Source: Bacteroidota bacterium
GTDB lineage: Bacteria; Bacteroidota; Bacteroidia; Chitinophagales; Chitinophagaceae
Length of the DNA: 63,618 bases
Assembly: GCA_023422565.1 (NCBI GenBank)
Contig: JAFAGR010000068.1
Location: 1 to 63,618, forward strand
Direction of reading: 5' to 3'
How positions within the stretch are numbered: position 1 is the first letter of the stretch; each line of letters opens with the position of its first letter. The position numbers were made by a program, and so were the translations under genes. Below, in pieces: positions 56,919-63,618 of this stretch. The notes beneath the pieces were generated by a model, which was not told the origin of the DNA, did no database searches, and worked only from the letters and a program-made list of their open reading frames with translations.

Positions 56919-57734
56919 CTAATCCTCCTCCTCTAATAAAATTTCATATAATTCGTTATTCATAATGACATCCCTGGGCTTCAATATGGTCTTAAAGCTT
57001 CCATCCATATACTGAATTTTGATTGAAGAAATGCGAGCGGTCTCAACCAAATCGGTAAACCACACATAAGAATACTCATAGGTCCCTGAGCTCCCGGGCT
57101 CAATTGGCCCAACGCCTTTCCTAGTGACTGCGGTACCCACTTGATCTCCGACCGGGTTGATACCAACAAGTACAAACCATACATACTTAATAGTCTTATT
57201 TGTTGGATTATAGATTTTTATTTTTACCCCTGTACCATCTGTGTATTCACTCTCGTCAAAAGGTCCCCAATCAAGGATAGATAGACCGTAGGATTTGCAA
57301 GATTCAAAATATTTGACGATCATATTAGCGTTGTTAATCTGCAATATCCGAGAAACATCCTCTGCTTTTTTGCGAAATGCAAGCTTACTTTCAACAGACA
57401 TTTTTTCCAATTGCGTAAAATATGTGGGCCTGGTGACCAAGTTCTCTTTTTCTATTAAATAGAACTTATGGTTAAAGAGAATTTCAAAAAACTCTTTTCT
57501 CGTTCCCGTGGAAAGTTGTTGGCATACTTCAGCCCCACTAATTATAACCGTTGTGCCTCGTTTCAAGTATTTGTCAGGGCTAGAAAAACAATAGCTCCCG
57601 ATTGCTTTGCCAGCAAAAGCATCTTCGCTTAGAATCCCGACGGCAAGCGAAGTGTCGGAAAGTTCTTCCGACTGTTCGCTTTGTGCCAAACCGATAAAAG
57701 GGCTCAAAAAAAGAAGAAATATAATGGCCTTCAT
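56919..57734 (-). CDS. secreted hypothetical protein
   Basis: 271 aa from the ATG at 57734, which starts the signal peptide MKAIIFLLFLSPFIGLAQ; a frame to 57812 is unlikely. The N-terminal part is mixed; the C-terminal part (about 160-250) is beta-sandwich-like (VKIKIYNPTNKTIKYVWFVLVG, GSSGTYEYSYVWF). Family not recognised. It is the last gene of the - strand block next to the cargo genes, so perhaps a lysogenic-conversion gene. Confidence 0.7.
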   Translation of the reverse strand: MKAIIFLLFLSPFIGLAQSEQSEELSDTSLAVGILSEDAFAGKAIGSYCFSSPDKYLKRGTTVIISGAEVCQQLSTGTRKEFFEILFNHKFYLIEKENLVTRPTYFTQLEKMSVESKLAFRKKAEDVSRILQINNANMIVKYFESCKSYGLSILDWGPFDESEYTDGTGVKIKIYNPTNKTIKYVWFVLVGINPVGDQVGTAVTRKGVGPIEPGSSGTYEYSYVWFTDLVETARISSIKIQYMDGSFKTILKPRDVIMNNELYEILLEEED

Positions 57735-57836
57735 AGTCTTTACTTTTGCCCATAAAATACACTTTTTGCCAGATACAAACGAGATTGGATGCATATAAAA
57801 AATTGATTCCACATAATTTGATGAGCATGGTTTATT

Positions 57837-58106
57837 CTACCCATTCGGAAAAGATAGCAGCGCAATCGATAAATTCACAATGATGAAAAACAGCGGCAAC
57901 CGATTCTCTGCATACAGCTGCTTCAAGATTAATTTATACGCCAATACCGGAGGCACAACAGACACAATCATTGCCCACATCATCCATTCAGGCGTGTTGG
58001 TTTGAAAGAATTCTTTTACAATGAAGATGGGAGCTGATGCGATTGCAACGCCTACAAGAAAAAGAATCGCGCCCTTCCAAAATGTTTTAGTGTTTGATTT
58101 GTTCAT
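57837..58106 (-). CDS. small membrane protein (holin-like candidate)
   Basis: 89 aa with three hydrophobic segments (about residues 10-29, 38-58 and 69-85). It overlaps the upstream gene by 4 bp (ATGA), so the pair is coupled. Position in the lysis module and size fit a holin or antiholin, but there is no family match. Confidence 0.6.
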   Translation of the reverse strand: MNKSNTKTFWKGAILFLVGVAIASAPIFIVKEFFQTNTPEWMMWAMIVSVVPPVLAYKLILKQLYAENRLPLFFIIVNLSIALLSFPNG

Positions 58107-58381
58107 GATAAGAATTTATAAATGATAAAAGGAATTGAAAGTGCCAAAGGCCAGAACATGGTATAAAGCAGATCCATCAAATCAAATCTTTTGTCGATGA
58201 TCTCTTTAATCACTCCGGCTGAAAAGGTTACGGCCAAAGCTGTGTAGATGGAGTTAATATCACTCAGAAAAAACAAGCACGCCACGCCTGTAATAAAGAA
58301 AATCACAAGACCTACAAACTGATGCATCTCTTTATCAGTCATACCTGGAATGTGATACCATTTTTGATCTGGATCTCTCAT
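58103..58381 (-). CDS. small membrane protein (holin-like candidate)
   Basis: 92 aa, three TM segments. GVIKEIIDKRFDLMDLLYTM resembles a GxxKExxDxxxxxxDxxDxxxT pattern found in small phage or periplasmic membrane proteins. Overlaps the next gene by 4 bp. Function inferred from place only. Confidence 0.6.
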   Translation of the reverse strand: MRDPDQKWYHIPGMTDKEMHQFVGLVIFFITGVACLFFLSDINSIYTALAVTFSAGVIKEIIDKRFDLMDLLYTMFWPLALSIPFIIYKFLS

Positions 58382-58493
58382 AATTTATTTTTTGAAGCGA
58401 AGGAGAAGCGGCCTGCACATGAACTCTAACCTAAATGTTTTAACCACCTTCCTTCGCTCTTACTATCCCCGTTGGGCCGTCTGCGTATTGCAG

Positions 58494-59576
58494 CTATAGT
58501 AAAAATTTATATTTCTTCGTTTCCATACGCAGGTAATACACGCCGCGAACCTTCAAACGGATCTCATTATTTCCGGGCCTTAACACGCCGCCCTTTACCC
58601 GTTGCCCGAGGGAATTGAACAACTGATAATATTCCGCGCGATCAACATTCACGATCACCCGCATTCCCGCGCGATCCACGGTAAAATCTTCCGGCCTTGT
58701 TGTTGGTGGTTCTTGTGGCGTTGGTTCGATCGGCACCACACCAAGCCGATTCTCCCGGGCAATCCATTCGTAAATAGTTTGCGATCTTCCTGCGATCATA
58801 AACGACTGAGGCGATTGACCTTGCCCACCATAAAACATATTCCAGCAACAATGTGCGCCGCTGCCAAAAGAAGTGCGAACATAGAAGCCCCGGGATCCCA
58901 TTGCATTGGTAATGGTTTGAATGTCGCGCGGATCATTGCTCTGTTCAATACCGAGTTCCTTTCCTCCGCGGCCAGCCCATTCTGTGAACCGCCCGGGATA
59001 AGTTGAAGTTGCGCCGTATGTATCACCAGGTGTAACTCCCTGGATGTTCACGATGGTTTTCACCCGATCCATAAAAGAGAAATTTCCTGCAGCCGGTTTG
59101 TAGGTAGCGAAGATGTTACTCACCCATGCACCATGAGAAAGACCGGTAAAGTTTAACCTCGCCGGATCGATCCTGTAAAGCATCAATAAAGCATCGATGT
59201 ACTGCTTCACCAGTTCGGGATGGGGATATGATGTGAGTGGTTGAATAGATACCACGATAAATTGCACCGTTTCACCTTCCACAGTTACCGATCCATCCCA
59301 ACCTTGCTGAATGTATGCACCGGGGCCATTCTGAATTACTGCAGGTGCATTATTGCCTACTTCACCGATGCCCGGGAAAAAAATGATGGCCGGATAAAGG
59401 ATATTATTATTTGCGTAACCGCCTGGCGTGTACACATACGCATTCCAATCACCAAGCGGAATGAGTTCATGCCGGCCGGGTTCGGCGCGGCTACTGAGCG
59501 CAGAAAAGAGGATCAACGCTACTATGAGAATGAGCGCCCATATCGGCCAGTTCGGTTGTCTGTAATGTGTTTGCAT
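58494..59576 (-). CDS. exported alpha/beta-hydrolase-like protein with T9SS-like C-terminal domain
   Basis: 360 aa from the ATG at 59576 (or 59594). An N-terminal hydrophobic signal or anchor segment (about residues 10-32) ends SSRA. The hydrolase part has IIFFPGIGE and GLSHGAW (GxSxG nucleophile elbow, about 152), with an acidic/His region near 235-255 (SFGSGAHCCW). A Pro-rich linker (about 276-290) leads to a 60-residue C-terminal domain reading YQLFNSLGQRVKGG and VRGVYYLRMETKKYKFLL, like a type A T9SS sorting domain without the YPNP start. It lies in a phage lysis region, between small membrane genes and the endolysin. Substrate unknown: an ester in the envelope or a polysaccharide ester is plausible. 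Confidence 0.72.
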   Translation of the reverse strand: MQTHYRQPNWPIWALILIVALILFSALSSRAEPGRHELIPLGDWNAYVYTPGGYANNNILYPAIIFFPGIGEVGNNAPAVIQNGPGAYIQQGWDGSVTVEGETVQFIVVSIQPLTSYPHPELVKQYIDALLMLYRIDPARLNFTGLSHGAWVSNIFATYKPAAGNFSFMDRVKTIVNIQGVTPGDTYGATSTYPGRFTEWAGRGGKELGIEQSNDPRDIQTITNAMGSRGFYVRTSFGSGAHCCWNMFYGGQGQSPQSFMIAGRSQTIYEWIARENRLGVVPIEPTPQEPPTTRPEDFTVDRAGMRVIVNVDRAEYYQLFNSLGQRVKGGVLRPGNNEIRLKVRGVYYLRMETKKYKFLL

Positions 59577-59580
59577 GGTC

Positions 59581-59985
59581 TTACAATTTTTCATGAAATT
59601 TTTTTATAAGAGGTGTTATACTTATGTCGATATACCATTGGCCATCTTGGATAAAACCACCGTTCCAGTAGCCGCCTCGGTTCAAGTCAATCGTCCAACT
59701 ACTTCTACCGCCTGGAAGAAAATTGTGTCGGTAGTGCCTCTCTGCCGTTTCCGGCTCATGATGATCGCCACGTAAATAATCGTCAAACGCAGTGATCAAT
59801 TTTAACTCTTCGGCTGGTTCATCAACCCAAGGCACTGCCACCAAATCCATATCCCTATCCATGCTGCCGTGCATTAATAGATTGTAACCCATTTCCCGCG
59901 CGATAGCTTGCAGCGGCTGAAAGCAACAGGCGTAAAACTGCGGCTTAGCTTTCTGGGGTTTTTTATTTTCGTTTTTTATCTCCAT
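59581..59985 (-). CDS. phage-type hypothetical protein with HGSxxRDxDL motif
   Basis: 134 aa. YNLLMHGSMDRDMDLVAVPW carries a GS and a DxD like a minimal nucleotidyltransferase core; proteins with this block are, as I recall, found in many phages. The second half is beta-rich (WYIDISITPL). Function unknown. Stop lies 4 bp from the start of the hydrolase gene. Confidence 0.65.
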   Translation of the reverse strand: MEIKNENKKPQKAKPQFYACCFQPLQAIAREMGYNLLMHGSMDRDMDLVAVPWVDEPAEELKLITAFDDYLRGDHHEPETAERHYRHNFLPGGRSSWTIDLNRGGYWNGGFIQDGQWYIDISITPLIKKFHEKL

Positions 59986-60665
59986 CTACTTATTGAATGC
60001 GTTGCGTTGTACGACCGCTTTTTTTTATAAACGCCATCACCTTCCCGCGATCCCGCGGCATTGGTATTTCCTTCTACCGATTCATAAATGGATGAATTGA
60101 TCCGGTGATGATGAAAGCCAGTATGCCCGATTCTTTTTAATGATGGATAGTAAAGCGTGAACACATCGCCAGGCTCAGGATCTTTTATCTTAGCCCCTTT
60201 AGCCCACACCATATTCTTTTTATTCTCGCAGGAGAGCGCCATGCCGTTGATCTTCTCCACTCCGGGAATACCAGCTTCCATTAAACAGGTCTTTACAAAA
60301 CCCGCACACCACGCGAAGCCTTCAGGCAGACCTACTGATCTCAGGAACTTCCTAACTACCGGCCCATCATTCTTACCGGTTGCTTCGCGCACGCCGATGT
60401 AAGCCAAATATATTTCAGTGAGGGAGGGCTGATGCACGATCGAAACGGTATCAGTTTCAACGGTCGTAACTACCACAACAGCTGGCAGGCTGTCCGGCAT
60501 TGCAACGGCTGTATCTACCAAAACAGGAATGTCCTCCACGGCAGCGGGAGGAGCAGGAGTTTCTACAGTTGCAACAGGATCGCTTATACCAGCATCCTGT
60601 ACACCATTATTATGGCAGTTACATAGTAGAAGAATACAGAGAACGCTATAATAAACCTTTGCCAT
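59976..60665 (-). CDS. endolysin with CHAP-like domain and lipoprotein signal
   Basis: 229 aa. It starts with a short hydrophobic segment and a lipobox-like LLCNC, followed by a Pro/Val-rich linker (about residues 25-90). The catalytic part has FAWCAGFVKTCL (active Cys) and KRIGHTGFHHHR (His), with GDVFTLYYP before it, matching CHAP/NlpC-like amidases of phage endolysins. It would cut peptidoglycan peptides. The lipid anchor is unusual for a phage endolysin. Overlaps the upstream membrane gene by 82 bp. Confidence 0.82.
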   Translation of the reverse strand: MAKVYYSVLCILLLCNCHNNGVQDAGISDPVATVETPAPPAAVEDIPVLVDTAVAMPDSLPAVVVVTTVETDTVSIVHQPSLTEIYLAYIGVREATGKNDGPVVRKFLRSVGLPEGFAWCAGFVKTCLMEAGIPGVEKINGMALSCENKKNMVWAKGAKIKDPEPGDVFTLYYPSLKRIGHTGFHHHRINSSIYESVEGNTNAAGSREGDGVYKKKRSYNATHSISRWR

Positions 60666-60973
60666 TCTTTTAAGTGAGTCCAGTTTTCTTTTGAGAAATT
60701 GCGGCGCCTGCCGTCTTTCATTTCGCCATATAGATAGCGGTAAAGCCCGCGAAAAGTGAAATACATTCCTGCCACAGCTCCATTAGTCGCACCGATCACA
60801 ATGCAGATGGAAAGGAAAAGCGGTTGAATGAATGCCAGATCATAAACGCCGGTTTCATATCCGAACCAGGTTTGTAACAATAGCCCGGTGAGCCAGAACA
60901 TTCCAAACATTAAAGGCACACTCCAAAAGCCATCCCACAACTGCAGGTAATATTTAATTTTCTTCCACATCAT
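60584..60973 (-). CDS. small membrane protein of phage lysis module
   Basis: 129 aa, three hydrophobic segments (about residues 16-36, 46-72 and 107-128) and a basic loop (KDGRRRNFSKENW). Its 3' end overlaps the endolysin start by 82 bp, which suggests translational coupling. It is a holin candidate by position; no family match. Confidence 0.65.
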   Translation of the reverse strand: MMWKKIKYYLQLWDGFWSVPLMFGMFWLTGLLLQTWFGYETGVYDLAFIQPLFLSICIVIGATNGAVAGMYFTFRGLYRYLYGEMKDGRRRNFSKENWTHLKEWQRFIIAFSVFFYYVTAIIMVYRMLV

Positions 60974-61419
60974 TTCCGAATTATATAGGTTGCCAATGCG
61001 CCAACGGCCACGATACCAATCCGCGCCATGACGGTTTTACGTTTCTGTTTTTTTAGATCTTTCCGAAGGCTTGCGATCGTACCGGCCAGCGCGGAATTTT
61101 CTATCCGGTACAGCTCCACATCCCGCTCATAAGTTTCACGGATGTTTTGAGCAATGCTGATCCGGTCAGCCATTACGCCAATGATGGAATCTTTCAAGAT
61201 TAACCGGCCTTGCAGGATCTCGATCGAACGCTCCGAAATTTGCAATTCACGCTCACATTGCTTCCCCTGTTCAATCAATTTTAGTGCGGCGCGAAGCTGT
61301 GCATTGGGTAAGCAGGTCGAATCATTAAAGGCATATTTAGCGCCCGCTGCTGTCAAGTTTTGCGTATTCCCGCTGAATGTCAGCAGAGCCAAAACCGTTA
61401 ATACGAGTAATCTTTTCAT
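60970..61419 (-). CDS. exported coiled-coil protein, spanin-like
   Basis: 149 aa from the ATG at 61419, giving signal peptide MKRLLVLTVLALLTFSGNTQ; a start at 61470 is longer but lacks this. A coiled coil (about 30-125, ELQISERSIEILQGRLILKDSI) is followed by a C-terminal TM helix and basic end (GIVAVGALATYIIRK). Topology resembles a fused spanin or an Rz-like unit. Overlaps both neighbours. Confidence 0.65.
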   Translation of the reverse strand: MKRLLVLTVLALLTFSGNTQNLTAAGAKYAFNDSTCLPNAQLRAALKLIEQGKQCERELQISERSIEILQGRLILKDSIIGVMADRISIAQNIRETYERDVELYRIENSALAGTIASLRKDLKKQKRKTVMARIGIVAVGALATYIIRK

Positions 61420-61738
61420 TGGTGATGTTTCTTGATTTCTTAATTTCTGATCGGGTGGATTCAAATTCAATTTTCAACAAACTGTCTTTGCGGCGGCTTT
61501 CTGCATCCCGCAACTGCGCTTCGTTATCCTGCCGAATAAGAGCAGCCCTATGTTCAGCGTTTGAACGCCGCATTTCTTGGATAAAGTCGGCATCGGTTGA
61601 AGACTTTGGAACAGGGCGCGGAACAAAGATGATCGCACAGATTATCGCAACGGCACAAATAATCTCAAAGACAATTAACCAGCGTATTGCTTTGTTGAAC
61701 TCTTGCGGATCGATAAGAACATTTTTTGGCAGTGTCAT
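61337..61738 (-). CDS. membrane-anchored coiled-coil protein, i-spanin-like
   Basis: 133 aa. One N-terminal TM (about residues 19-40) and a charged coiled coil after it (ADFIQEMRRSNAEHRAALIR). The 3' end is embedded in the next gene (83-bp overlap from its chosen start), like Rz/Rz1-type overlaps. The overlap with the next gene's signal peptide makes an inner/outer pair plausible. Confidence 0.62.
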   Translation of the reverse strand: MTLPKNVLIDPQEFNKAIRWLIVFEIICAVAIICAIIFVPRPVPKSSTDADFIQEMRRSNAEHRAALIRQDNEAQLRDAESRRKDSLLKIEFESTRSEIKKSRNITNEKITRINGFGSADIQREYAKLDSSGR

Positions 61739-62016
61739 CGGTTAAATTTTTCTTCCCACCTTGCCTTCCATATTTCGGTGGTGGTTTGGTTAATTTTTAG
61801 CGTTTCAACATCTTTTTGAAGGATTGTTTTTTCTTCCTTCAGTTTAATGATCTCCGCACCTTGCGACTCAATAGTTTTCTTTAAAGTCAAATACCCACCC
61901 ATGCACGCGCCTATAATTAATAAAAGCTGGGTGATGTATTGAATGGTCAGGCCCCGTACCTCTCTTTTTTCCAATGGCACGAACCGCTCGTGCCTTGCTG
62001 GTGTTTGATCTTCCAT
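61735..62016 (-). CDS. small TM and coiled-coil protein
   Basis: 93 aa. A TM helix (about residues 28-47) and a coiled coil (AEIIKLKEEKTILQKDVETLK). It overlaps the next gene by 4 bp (ATGA). Phage-type holin or spanin component by position; no family match. Confidence 0.62.
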   Translation of the reverse strand: MEDQTPARHERFVPLEKREVRGLTIQYITQLLLIIGACMGGYLTLKKTIESQGAEIIKLKEEKTILQKDVETLKINQTTTEIWKARWEEKFNR

Positions 62017-62035
62017 GTTTCATTGGTTCAGAGGT

Positions 62036-63292
62036 TTAATTCACTTTCCCATCTCCTTCACTCCAGGTATAATCATCAAAGAATGTAACTAAGCCTAAGC
62101 CTGCCCATGAGATTGTACCAATTACTTTCTTCGATGGCGCGGGCTCAACTATTACCGGAGCTGGAATTGGTGTTTGTTTCGGTGGATTGGCCGGATCAAA
62201 CTTCAGAACACTCCAACTTTGGGTTAATGGTGAAACATATGACGGCCCCGGCATATCCAATGCGTTCGGCATTTTATCGTAAGCGTTTGTACCAAAAGCA
62301 GGAAGCGTAATGCCGTTTCCGAGATTCAACGCCTTATTTCTTCCCCACGAAAAGAGGTTGCCCACCTTGTCAAGTGCGAACAAATGAAACGTGATTGAAT
62401 TGGATGTAAAGATTTCAGCCCATTTGCCCGGAATCTGAATAACAGATTGGTACATGGTCATATCCCACGGCGCATTGTACGGAGTAAGTTTTTTCGGATT
62501 CGTTTTCCAGTCATACACCGGGCCCGCTCCAACTTGCCCATCTAAATTGTCGCCTTGCCCGTACATATCATCCTTGCTGTCGATAACGTGCAGGGTGTTG
62601 TAGTTGCCGATTAATTGTTTTAGCGGGAATATCGCGCCCCTGTCGGTGTATTGTTTTTTAATCGATGCAGGCGTGGTTTGATTCCATGGAAGCCCCACAT
62701 AATTAGGACGGAATCCCCACGCAAAAAGATCGGTTGCCGTTTCTACCACAAAACAGTTAGGGCCAACGTGCGCGATGTTTCGCGCGATGTTGCCGGGGAA
62801 TGTTACCTGCGTAGGTGTTTTGTTGATCCACCGCCAAACTTTTCCTTCACTATCAATCCCGGAAAGCTGAAAGTCTCCGAAACTGGTGGAGGAGCCGCCA
62901 TCCAGTTTTACAATGTTTGCCGAGCCGTTAAGTAAGATCGGGTTTACAATATCCTTCCCTCCGTTAATTTTCAGATAGTCCTTCCCAAAGGCATACACTT
63001 TCCCTGCTTTTATAGCGAAGTAAGCATCATACAAGGCAAACACTTTTGATGCGCCGGTAAAGTTTACAGGAACCGTATCGCATTTATCCTGATTGAGGCG
63101 GACGATGTAAGGCTTGCCGCTGCTATCCATTAGGATGCAGGAATATTGACCGCCGTGGCCGTCAACTGCGTTGGTGATAGGCAGCTCTTTTATGGAAGGT
63201 ACTGTGTAGCCATTCCACCCGGTATAATACGCCTTGCCGTTGGCAATGTAGCAGGTCAGGTATTCGCCGCAAACTGTTTTGGTTACTTGCAT
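62036..63292 (-). CDS. RCC1-repeat beta-propeller protein, probable tail/receptor-binding protein
   Basis: 418 aa from the ATG at 63292 (a start at 63337 is possible). RCC1-like blades each have a GxVYxWG-type core: GKAYYTGWN, GKVYAFGKD, LFAWGFRP, DMYGQGDNLDGQVGAG and LFSWGRNKALNLGNG. It ends in a Pro-rich linker and a short domain (TWSEGDGKVN). No signal peptide, as expected for a virion protein. Gene order before the lysis module fits a distal tail or fibre protein that binds the host surface; the exact role is inference. Confidence 0.78.
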   Translation of the reverse strand: MQVTKTVCGEYLTCYIANGKAYYTGWNGYTVPSIKELPITNAVDGHGGQYSCILMDSSGKPYIVRLNQDKCDTVPVNFTGASKVFALYDAYFAIKAGKVYAFGKDYLKINGGKDIVNPILLNGSANIVKLDGGSSTSFGDFQLSGIDSEGKVWRWINKTPTQVTFPGNIARNIAHVGPNCFVVETATDLFAWGFRPNYVGLPWNQTTPASIKKQYTDRGAIFPLKQLIGNYNTLHVIDSKDDMYGQGDNLDGQVGAGPVYDWKTNPKKLTPYNAPWDMTMYQSVIQIPGKWAEIFTSNSITFHLFALDKVGNLFSWGRNKALNLGNGITLPAFGTNAYDKMPNALDMPGPSYVSPLTQSWSVLKFDPANPPKQTPIPAPVIVEPAPSKKVIGTISWAGLGLVTFFDDYTWSEGDGKVN

Positions 63293-63371
63293 GATGAATG
63301 AATTAAGCCCACGGTTGTTAATTGACCGTAAGCGCATGAGCAGATTAGTAAGAGGGAGAGGAGGAGTTTCA

Positions 63372-63618
63372 TTATGGATAAGTTGTTACTTTTAGAACTA
63401 CAGGCTCAGCCTGTGAGGTAAGTGATGCAACGGCACTTTCATCAAGTGATCCACTTAGGTATGTTTTAATATTCACCTCAGTACTTCCGGGAGTGAAGCA
63501 GCGTATTTTGGCTGTACCGTCTATGTTTTCACGCCCTGAGATAATTTCCACCGTTGTTTTTCCAACTGTAAGTACAGGGTTAGAGAAAATAAACACATAC
63601 TCACCCGAACCTACATAC
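63372..63618 (-). CDS. C-terminal end of a further phage gene (5' end outside window)
   Basis: The frame is open to the right edge, with 7 codons upstream of the GTG at 63596. Only about 81 codons are seen, beta-rich (TTVEIISGRENI, FTPGSTEVNIKTYL), without a recognisable domain. It is probably a structural protein of the same late operon. Confidence 0.6.
   Translation of the reverse strand, partial: YVGSGEYVFIFSNPVLTVGKTTVEIISGRENIDGTAKIRCFTPGSTEVNIKTYLSGSLDESAVASLTSQAEPVVLKVTTYP

Larger units (their letters stand above)
52621..63618. mobile_element. prophage-like element, left part (right end outside window)
   Basis: tRNA-Leu target, integrase, a three-gene + strand cargo block, then a - strand block running toward the integrase with membrane proteins, endolysin, spanin-like proteins, a tail-like RCC1 protein and an incomplete further gene. 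The order (late operon ending at the lysis genes, next to cargo and integrase) is that of temperate phages. No capsid, terminase or portal gene is in view, so a phage-like satellite is not excluded. Confidence 0.7.

Noticed and set aside
57741..57748. TACTTTTG promoter-like element on the + strand
   Set aside because: It points away from the - strand gene at 57734 and no + strand gene follows; likely chance.
58397..58457. GCGAAGG/CCTTCGC inverted repeat between small membrane genes and hydrolase
   Set aside because: Seven bases with a loop of nearly 50 nt and no T-run, so not a convincing terminator.

Overview
The window comes from a Bacteroidota chromosome, most likely the Chitinophagales/Sphingobacteriales branch. 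Three things point there: type IX secretion (T9SS) C-terminal sorting domains and a PorP/SprF-type protein; promoters of the TAnnTTTG type; and lineage-typical families (DUF3810, Bacteroidota-type tyrosine recombinase). No taxonomy search was possible, so genus and species are not claimed.

Layout. (1) 1-14736: two giant secreted repeat proteins, the first cut by the window start, each ending in PKD-like repeats and a T9SS sorting domain. (2) 14852-37702: a surface-polysaccharide locus, all on the + strand. It encodes Wza-like export lipoprotein, Wzc-like chain-length/tyrosine kinase, ABC flippase, pyruvyl transferase, four GT4 glycosyltransferases, two acyltransferase-like proteins, a polymerase-like membrane protein, two NodB deacetylases, and a PglC/PglD/PglE/PglF-like set for a diacetamido-trideoxyhexose (bacillosamine type) priming sugar. 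A PorP/SprF gene and an OmpA/PD40 gene, both T9SS-associated, lie inside it. (3) 37802-38599: a degenerate IS1595/ISXO2-like transposase. (4) 39002-52539: mostly housekeeping genes (plsX, rpmF, yceD-like, dcd, a phosphopantetheinyl transferase, DUF2130, a YiiX-like amidase, GT2, a histidine kinase) plus an exported Ppx/GppA-like protein. A 1.06-kb non-coding stretch carries a dispersed repeat, followed by tRNA-Leu(UAA) and tRNA-Gly(GCC). (5) 52621-63618 (runs off the end): tRNA-Leu(GAG) followed directly by an integrase and what looks like the left part of a prophage. A + strand cargo cassette (Panacea-domain protein and a 629-aa membrane-anchored protein) is followed by - strand late genes: small membrane proteins, a hydrolase with a T9SS-like tail, a lipoprotein endolysin, spanin-like coiled-coil proteins, an RCC1-repeat protein, and the end of a further gene.

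How it fits together. Regions 1 and 2 can be read as one surface programme: adhesins exported by T9SS, outer-membrane T9SS/peptidoglycan accessory proteins, and a glycan with a bacillosamine-like priming sugar. The link is inference, since in Bacteroidota T9SS cargo is often anchored to a lipopolysaccharide glycan. The best candidate for an undescribed system is the Panacea-like gene plus large membrane protein at 54079-56544. It lies between a prophage integrase and the lysis module, a position often used for toxin-antitoxin or anti-phage cargo.
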